Shown one piece after another: positions 56,844-64,000 of a stretch of 64,000 nucleotides of DNA (positions are counted from its first letter, which is position 1; each line of letters begins with the position of its first letter). The notes under the pieces are model-generated. The model saw only the letters and a list, made by a program, of their open reading frames with translations. It was not told the DNA's origin and did not search any database. The position numbers and the translations under genes were made by a program. Source of the stretch: Polytrichum commune (lineage: Eukaryota; Streptophyta; Polytrichopsida; Polytrichales; Polytrichaceae); NCBI GenBank assembly GCA_950295325.1, contig OX485809.1, positions 23,312,001 through 23,376,000 on the forward strand, read 5' to 3'.

Positions 56844-56865
56844 TCAATTTAACGAATATAGTGTT
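56844..56865 (+). repeat. Element terminus, reverse orientation (right end)
   Basis: AAGTCTCAATTTAACGAATA followed by TAGTGTT. On the complementary strand it matches the first 28 bases at 40807 and 46303 with at most one difference. Confidence 0.8.
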
Positions 56866-57810
56866 AATTCAGGTTTTTTATGTCCACGGGAATGGGGTGC
56901 CTTTCCAACAAATTGAATTCAAACTACCCCTAAATCCACGGAAATAGGCACGGCTTCTCCTAAAATTACCCAATAAAATCTAAATTTTTTGCTCTCCGCT
57001 CTCCGCTCTCCGCTCTACGCTCACACTACTAAGTTTCCCTTTTCAATAGAATGCAATCTTTTGTTTTAGAGTAGATAATTATGCAAAATTTTCATGTCTT
57101 ATGACAATTGATTATATTTCTTATTTTGTTCTATCCATGTTTACCACTTGTTTATGTTAGCTTGTACATTTTGTCATCTCCATGTTCATTGGTAATCTTT
57201 TAACTAAACTCCAAGTGTTATTGATTGTGTTTTGAATGGTACTTTGAATGCTTTAGCATTGGTATAACTAATTGAAACCGATTAAATGACAATATGGATG
57301 GTATGGAACGTTTGTTGCTCACATAGTCGATTTTGCAATGCTATAGTATTCTGTTCATTATTTGGTACATGTATAATTTATAAAAAAATATGATGCTAAA
57401 AATTGATCTCTCCAAAAATTTACAAATAAACGTAGGGTGCTTAAAAATATGTCAAAGCAACTTTATATCTACAAATAGGGAGGGAAAAAATACCGAGAGG
57501 TGCATAAATACCCCCCCATTATCGCACGTGGTTACAAAATGTAAGAGGGTGTGATCCCCCCGTGATACAAACCCTAGTTATATAGTGTTTGTGGCCCATA
57601 ATCCAAAACTATTGACGGTGTGACATATATTGCAGTACAACCCACATGATATAAGACCAAAATCAACTATATGTCGCTTTATATTAAGACGAAGTGTACA
57701 TTTCACCAGTCATTTGACTCCAGTGATTGTGTAATGCTAATATACATTTTGCACTGCACATGTAAAATTACACGGTACTACAAAGCACCTTCGAAAATAT
57801 TGCAGCATCA
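56866..57810. other. Intergenic DNA
   Basis: AT-rich. A GCTCTCC repeat (four units) occurs at 56998-57022. No gene-like frame. Confidence 0.4.
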
Positions 57811-60800
57811 TCATTTTTGGTGTCTGCTGGACAAATGATTACGTTTTCTGGTCTTTTTCCTATCTATCTTGTTGAGGATCACTTTGACAGTCCACTTCGT
57901 GCCCTTATACATGCCAGTCGTGAGGATATCGATCAGAGTATCACTTATGTCCTGTCGTAGTTTTATTGCTTCATTCCTCTGGTAGTTAAACGCACAACCC
58001 TGTATAATGAAGGACACAATACAATGTTCAGCACAATGATAAGTTTTTCCAAACTGTAAAAAAACTTGCTTTTAATTAAGTCCTACGTGGGTTACTAATG
58101 ATATTGTGTTATTCGATGCACGGAATTGCAACTGACCTCACGCAGTGTATTGGGATTATGTCTCAAGGCCTCAGTGTACTCCATTATGTTCTTCAAAACA
58201 TAATATTCACAGGCCCAACCAGAGTTTTGTTGTGAAACATTTGGTCGAATCCAAACACTCGGTGTGTGTGCATTTTGCCACATGACCGACTCTTCTGCGT
58301 AGCCACCCCGCGCTGCCCACAACTTTGCTAAACGCATGCGAATCGTCAAATCAAAATGAAAGCCAACGTTGGCCATAGAATCAAAATGAAAGAAACCCTG
58401 ATCCCCTAGAACGTATAACATCCAATGTTTACCGCAAGTGTAGGGTACTAAGAGCGTTGTTATATCTAAATTTGGCAACGCTTTATACTCATTGTGTATG
58501 AACTCTACAAACACTTCCATTCGGTCGGTCGAATTCAACTCACAAAATCTCGTTAAAATAGGAACAAGGTACGGGCTACAAACATGACACTTAACATCTT
58601 CTAACCGTGGATTCAACCACGTCCTTACCCACTCCATCATATGGTTCGATACCTCTCCGTACATATATGTTAATAGCTGTATGTCATACTTCCAGTCTAA
58701 TGTACAAAATTCATCATTAAATGTAATGTCAAATGAAGGACACACTGCTCCACCTGCCTTCGCCACAATTGTATTTACTAGTTCTTCCAACCTGTTCCAG
58801 AAAAATGCAGAGAATTCAATAATAGAAACGCAGTTTGTTCAAATAGAACCAAATACATAATATCCGAATTGTACAAAGCTGTCATTCACACTGGAATTGT
58901 GGGCAAAATTTGTATACCTTCCGTCGCACTTCTGTGATGTTCTGGATATGACATCGTCGAGACTGGTGTCTACTGGGACCGTCCTGTTGTTCACAGGCTT
59001 TTCGCCACGTCCTTCAACAACATCCGAAATGATTGAGGCAGGTGGAGTTTCTGAAAGTATACCTCTGTGTGCGCTCTTTGTTCCAGACCCGTCTTTGACA
59101 GAATCGACGTCCTTTGTACACGCGCCCTTGGCAGAGCATAAAGAATCCCCTAAACCCACACCCTGGTTTGCTTGTGAGTCCATCTGGCGTGTGACTGAAT
59201 CATCTGTAGGCACCAAACTTACACTAAAAACAATTGTCCTTTCAAACCAAGGTCCTTCGGTCGAACCCTTTTACAGGTCCGTCAGTGTACAAGGACTTTT
59301 GGAATGCATAGTACATAGCAGTCCGTCGGGGGAAAGAGACACATATGATAAGCCGGCCTTAACATGTATGTTGTTGTTGTCCTTCCGGGGTTGCGTGAGC
59401 TGCACTGAGCAACTATTCTGGTGGGAAGTGAGGTGGTCGTCATCAAGTCCTTCAAAACGCATTGTGTCGTGTACTTCAGCAACAAAGCCTCTCGGAGTTT
59501 GGAGACCATCTTCCGGGGTTGCTGGTGTGAACTCACCTACTAATGTGTGCGTGACTGGCACGTCCTCCACAATGTCATATGTGGGCTCCTGAAGCCTTAG
59601 ACCACAGTAAAGCAGATCGAGTTGAGTGCGTCATAACGTGGCCAACACCTCAACAGCCTCAGCAAGCCGGATTTGAGCGCATGAATTTTTCTTGTGGATG
59701 TCCCCAACTACAACGTACCCAATGTCCGCGTCTTCGCGAATGATCATTGCAGAACACAGTACATGAAGGTGATTAGAGCAACAGTCAGGATTAACATGAC
59801 ATATAGCTGAAATTGACAAGTAACTAGTTGGAAGATAGTATGAATGGGGCATGAGAACTACGTACCTCATGACACTTGGCTCTTCGTTGCTCGGGCACAT
59901 CGGATGCAAACCACATATCTTGAAGCTCAGAAGTTCGGTGCATTCGAACCATGTCAGAGACAACTCTATGGGCTATTCTCCCAAGGAAGGATCCGATCCT
60001 CTGCACAACACCAACTTGCTTGTCTGGATGGTAACCAAGCAACGCGACCGTGTCAGAATGGAGATTGGTAAAATTGTCTGCGCAGGTATGGATGCCTGGA
60101 AATGAAGCCCACCCAGTCGTAGATAAACTGTGGACCACATTCGTCAATGCAACGGATTTATCGTTGTCGGTTGCAAAGTCAAGAATGTACTTCAAAGTCA
60201 GACCAAGATCAGGATGCGGAAGACGACGAGTGTGTCCACGTAGTGTCCTAACCAGTAGCAGAAATGCTCTTAGAATATGGGGACACTCAAATTCAAGAGA
60301 CAGAGGTTCTGTGGATACATTCTCCAACAATGTTTCCTATAATTCTACCCACTCTTCTTCCGTGTGTGCCCAGGGGGATTTCCGAAAGTTTGGAAGGGGC
60401 CATTCCTTGAATATGCGGTAAAGTGGGGACCATCCCCACTTGTCTTGTTCTGCGCGACTCCTCTCTGCATCGTCGAAGGCGTCGAGTATTGTTTTCACAT
60501 GCTGACTGCGTAACCCTGCCACGTTCCCATGGGCAGCAACGACTTTTGCCTCATACTCCCGGAGGCAGATTTGGTAGTTAAGATAGTCCTTCAAGCGCAT
60601 AAGTACTTCATAGCGTTGCACGTCTGAGGGGCTGTTGAAACATTTGATTTGCGCCTTTATCTTCTCAAGAAGAGCTACGTGATCTTCGGGGCTGCTCTTT
60701 CTCTGAAATAGGGCAAACAGTCGATGTCATTCGTAGGATTACTTGTGAATGACACATATTAGCACACACAATATATATGTCATGCTATATGAACGGGAAA

Positions 60801-62784
60801 AAATATAAAACAGATTGACATTCAATGACCCTAATTCCAACAGGAGAGTACGTACCGAATTGCAATAAAGATACCATTGCCCAAAGGCACTGCCAAGTTT
60901 CACACCAAGTGTCCCTTCCTCCACCATTTTGTGAAGGAACTGAATTCAAGCATCCGGGTCTTCAATAAGGCCTTTCAGCATCCAGTCGATAGCGACCTCG
61001 GCGATGAGGATGTATAACCCACTCTGATCAACGGGCGTCGGCGGAGGAGGAACGCATGAAGAGTCTCCGTCAGGAAACTTCAACTTAGCTTTAGCCACGG
61101 CACGGTCTTCCACATCCTTCCGAGTGAGCGTGTGCTTAGCAGGACAATGCCTAACTACCTTAAAGTCACCCTTTTCAGACGTGGTTCCCGGGGAAGAGGT
61201 GGGGATGTCAACTACAGTGGCCGTTGGAAGAGGCGGTGTGTCATCGTCGCTGTCTTCTTTTCGCGAAGGCGAATCTGATTGTTCTTCAGAGCAATCCTCC
61301 ACCTCGTCGCTGGCATCCGATGTGTCCTGCGTGTCTTCAGTGTCATGTTTTTTCTCGCGGAAAGGCAGAGGACTTATTGCAGAACGCAACATCTTGCAGA
61401 GGGGCTCTACATGCGTTTTGGGGGCAACAGTTGCGGCCATATTGCGGCGCTTTAGACTAGGGACTTGAAGATCATCATCGGCCTTCCTTTTGGAACCTGC
61501 AGGAAGCTTCGCAAGTATGGTCTGGTGGAAATCCTTTCCATATTTTTTGGCAATTCTGTTTAGTTCGCCGTGATCGCTCTTCTCCCAAGTTGGGTACATT
61601 TTTAATGCTGCATGTCCCTTGTACATCTTACAGAGGCTAAACATTCTGTGGTAGGATATCATGTTTTTATCTTTATGTATCACCTTACAATAAATACATG
61701 AGAAAGGAAACCTGCCATTCTTCAACCTCTCTGCAGTGACTCTGGATTGCGAATAAGCCTCAAGGGTCAGATCATCGTATTCGGATTCTAAAAAGAGATC
61801 CGCACATGGCTTTCGGTTGTGTGTCATAGTGCTTCTATAAATCCTTTGCCCACCATACAACTGCGACCATGAAAATGTGATCAGTGGATTAAAGTAGAAA
61901 AAATGACTATGGTATTGTCATGGTGTACTGTTGAATGACATCCTACCCTAACAACAAGTTGTTCGAGTGTAATGTCATACTGTCATATAGCTATACGAAA
62001 TGGACGAGCAGCGACGAAATGTCTGTGAAGGGGGATTTGTGCAGTCGAAGGAGGTTTCACCCCTAGAACCACTTCAACAAAGAGAGTGAAATTATGAACA
62101 TTGAAATGGAGAGACCAAGCAAGCCAAAAAAAAAATGCAAAGATGAAGCTACCCTAAATGCATAGACAGACAACAACCAAATTGGAAATGGAGACAGAAT
62201 TCTTGCAAAATGGAAATGGAGACGGACAACAAGCAAAATAAAAATGGCTCTAAACCAGCAAGCAAAATCGAAATGGAATCAGAAAGCAACCAAAATGGAA
62301 ATGGAGACACCCTTCAAGCAAAATGGAAATGGAGACGGAGAAGAAGCAAAAAAAAATGGCCGTAAACCAGCAAGCAAAATGTAAATGGAAGCAGACAACA
62401 CCCAAAAGCGAAATGGAGACAGAATTCAAGCAAATTGAAAATGCAGACGGAGAAGAAGCAAAAAAAAAATGGCCTTAAACCAACAAGCACAATCTAAATG
62501 GAAGCAGACAGCACCCAAAAGCGAAATGAAGACATAATTCAAGCAAAAGGGCGGAATGGAAAGATGTAGCAAGAAAGAACTGAAATGGAGAGATGAAGGA
62601 AAAGGTGGCTCACCCCTTGTTGCCAGCCCACAACGCCGAATACGACCATGTCCACGAATTTCGCACGCCCAAGGAGCTGGATCAATGGAGGATCTTCGAC
62701 AACATGGAGTTTGTGCTTCAAAGCTTCCGGGACCAGCTTCGCAGTTGTCCACGGCACCTGCGGCTTCGTAGTAGAGGTCGCCAT
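57811..62784 (-). pseudogene. Six-exon ULP1 (C48) protease gene with four C-to-T stops
   Basis: Exons: 62784-62614, 61860-60856, 60702-59862, 59806-58918, 58791-58137, 57999-57811. All splice phases agree, giving 1250 codons. Exon 2 has a Cys/His motif (FPFSCIYCKVIHKDKN ... SLCKMYKGH) and a nuclear-looking basic/acidic middle (KRKADDD, EEQSDSPSRKEDSDDD). Exon 5 carries the ULP1 fold with its triad: KHWMLYV (His), FFHFDSM (Asp) and SGWACEYYVLKN (Cys). In-frame stops at 60948-60946 (TGA), 60339-60337 (TAG), 59633-59631 (TGA) and 59273-59271 (TAA) are the only damage. Each is one C-to-T step from CGA, CAG, CGA and CAA. ULP1 modules are often carried by plant Mutator- and CACTA-like elements; in cells they cleave SUMO. 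The first exon and the exon 3 donor (GTAC|GTAGTT) are the least certain parts. Confidence 0.7.
62140..62575. repeat. GGAAATGGAGACAGA-type degenerate repeat in intron 1 of the ULP1 gene
   Basis: Purine-rich units built from AAAATGGAAATGGAGACAGA and AGCAAGCAAAAT words, repeated irregularly. No coding potential. Confidence 0.6.
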
Positions 62785-63657
62785 GGTTCACTCGAAGTGG
62801 ATGCCGAAATGGAACCTTGCCCACACATATCGCCGGGACAAATTGCCCACACAGATTGCCGAGGTAAACTAAACCCTGCTACATATTAAACCCTAAACCC
62901 TTAACTCTCCCCTGCTGCCGAAACCACTCGCCGAGGTTGACTCTCCCCTGCTACCGAAACAATCGCCGAGGGTAACTCTCCCTGCTAGTTTTGCTAGATG
63001 GCTTTGCTGGCTTGCTGGCTTTGCAGAAAAAAACTGGTTTGCTGGCTTTTGCTCGCCGAGGCTGAAGGGCAAGGAGGCAGCCACTCAATGGCGAAGAGAC
63101 ACCCCACTCAATGGCGGATCTAATCATACAAGAAACGACGGACACTCTCAACATTGCGGTAGATCTGCTCACCACTCTCACATCAATTTGTCCTGCACTC
63201 AGTTTGAGTGCATCATTGCTATTGAAACCCTAGATGGAGATGTCATCAATCACTCACAATCCAATCTCTCACCTACTAAGCCCCACCTCTCACTAAACCC
63301 TATTCGATCACTGTCAAATCATTGCAAATCAAATAACAAACACAACAATGAGAAAGATTTGGCATTGAGAATGCCGGACCCTAATTCATTACTTGTGTGA
63401 ATGACACACCCGCCCTCTAACCATACACCTAAACTCGAATGACCCTAAACTCTCGAAGTACTTGCGACCTCGAAGGACTCGAGATCTCGAATGACGCCCT
63501 AAACCCTAAGAGGCCACGCCGTCCCGCAAGAACGGGTCATTCCGTCCGCTCATCCATTAGTGACCGGCTGTTCCGGTCACCGTCGACGGGCGGGCAGGGG
63601 AGTTTTTGCAGGAGCTGCCCCCTACAAGTTCGTAGGGGGTACTTTAACGTCCGCCGC
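62785..63657. promoter_or_regulatory. Upstream region of the ULP1 gene
   Basis: Promoter side of the - strand ULP1 gene. It contains CCCTAAACCC motifs (62886-62900), two imperfect copies of CTCTCCCCTGCT(G/A)CCGAAAC and a hairpin GTGACCGG/CCGGTCAC at 63562-63582. The frame 63439-63711 is not recognised. Confidence 0.35.
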
Positions 63658-64000
63658 CCTCCACTTACCGATCATTATAAAGGAATCTATAGAACAAACT
63701 ATTTCAAATGAATGAAAGTAAAAAGGGAAGATGTCAACATGTAACCGGCTGGATTTAGAATCACTAGGGTCTTGACCGACTATATATGCCCACAAACTTC
63801 CCGGGCACTGGCCCTCCGCTTACCGATCATTATAGAGGAATCTATAGAAGAAACTATTTCAAATGAATGAAAGCAAAACGGGGAGATGTCAACATGTAAC
63901 CGGCTGGATTTAGAATCACTAGGGTCTTGACCGACTATATATGCCCACAAACTTCCCGGGCACTGGCCCTCCGCTTACCGATCATTATAGAGGAATCTAT
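63658..64000 (+). repeat. 154 bp tandem repeat running off the window end
   Basis: Units start CCCTCC(A/G)CTTACCGATCA at 63658, 63812 and 63967, so the period is 154-155 bp with at least 2.2 copies. Units share ATGTCAACATGTAACCGGCT and ACTTCCCGGGCACTGG and differ at only a few positions. Confidence 0.95.

Noticed and set aside
40807-56865. Helitron
   Set aside because: Subterminal hairpins recall Helitron 3' ends, but there is no CTRR end, the ends are inverted repeats, and no Rep/helicase gene is visible.
62593-62889. 98-codon + strand frame at the 5' end of the ULP1 gene
   Set aside because: The opposite strand gives an exon with a good donor (GGG|GTGAGC) and matching phase to the next exon; the + frame has neither.

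Overview
The window looks like nuclear DNA of a seed-free land plant (moss, liverwort, lycophyte or fern; a charophyte alga cannot be excluded). It has short GT-AG introns, interstitial plant-type TTTAGGG repeats, a plant-type ARM-repeat protein and an actinoporin-like gene of the bryoporin kind, in AT-rich DNA dominated by transposable elements. Coordinates of spliced genes are my own reading of splice signals and reading-frame phase; no transcript data were available.

Layout. 1-9.9 kb: one convincing host gene (ARM-repeat protein, 3065-5206 +) plus small foldback elements. 11-12.4 kb: a decayed LINE on +. 12.4-13.5 and 27.4-28.5 kb: two copies of a 1.1 kb segment carrying exons of an unidentified transposon-like gene. 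15.6-16.7 kb: an intact three-exon actinoporin-like gene on -. 17.9-23.3 kb: a broken + strand ORF split by two nested insertions, a 3 kb element with about 600 bp inverted arms and a 1.5 kb hAT element with an exact 8 bp target duplication. 23.8-26.8 kb: remnants of hAT, pogo/Tigger-like and MULE/SWIM-type genes. 29.4-30.8 kb: a 75 bp satellite with embedded hairpins. 32.9-34.3 kb: an array of perfect palindromes directly upstream of a gutted DUF7869-type gene. 37.4-40.8 kb: a LINE on -, interrupted by a 581 bp hAT MITE.

40.8-56.9 kb is the most interesting part. The same terminal sequence (AACACTATATTCGTTAA...) occurs in inverted orientation at 40807 and 56865. Between these points lie a full-length spliced DUF7869-type gene on - (putative transposase), arrays of a palindrome with invariant arms and a variable two-base centre, and a rightward multi-exon gene. 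That gene joins a ParB-like domain to a region resembling the C-terminal half of N4/N6 DNA methylases, an arrangement known from phage proteins, and is followed by an FCP1/NIF-type HAD phosphatase exon. The palindromes sit in the introns of this gene, upstream of the DUF7869 gene, and twice inside coding sequence. I propose, as a hypothesis, a large cargo-carrying transposon in which the palindromes are binding sites for one of its own proteins.

57.8-62.8 kb: a six-exon - strand gene with an N-terminal Cys/His motif and a C-terminal ULP1 (C48) protease. Its splice phases are intact, and its only damage is four in-frame stops, each one C-to-T change from a sense codon. The window ends in a 154 bp tandem repeat that runs off the right edge.
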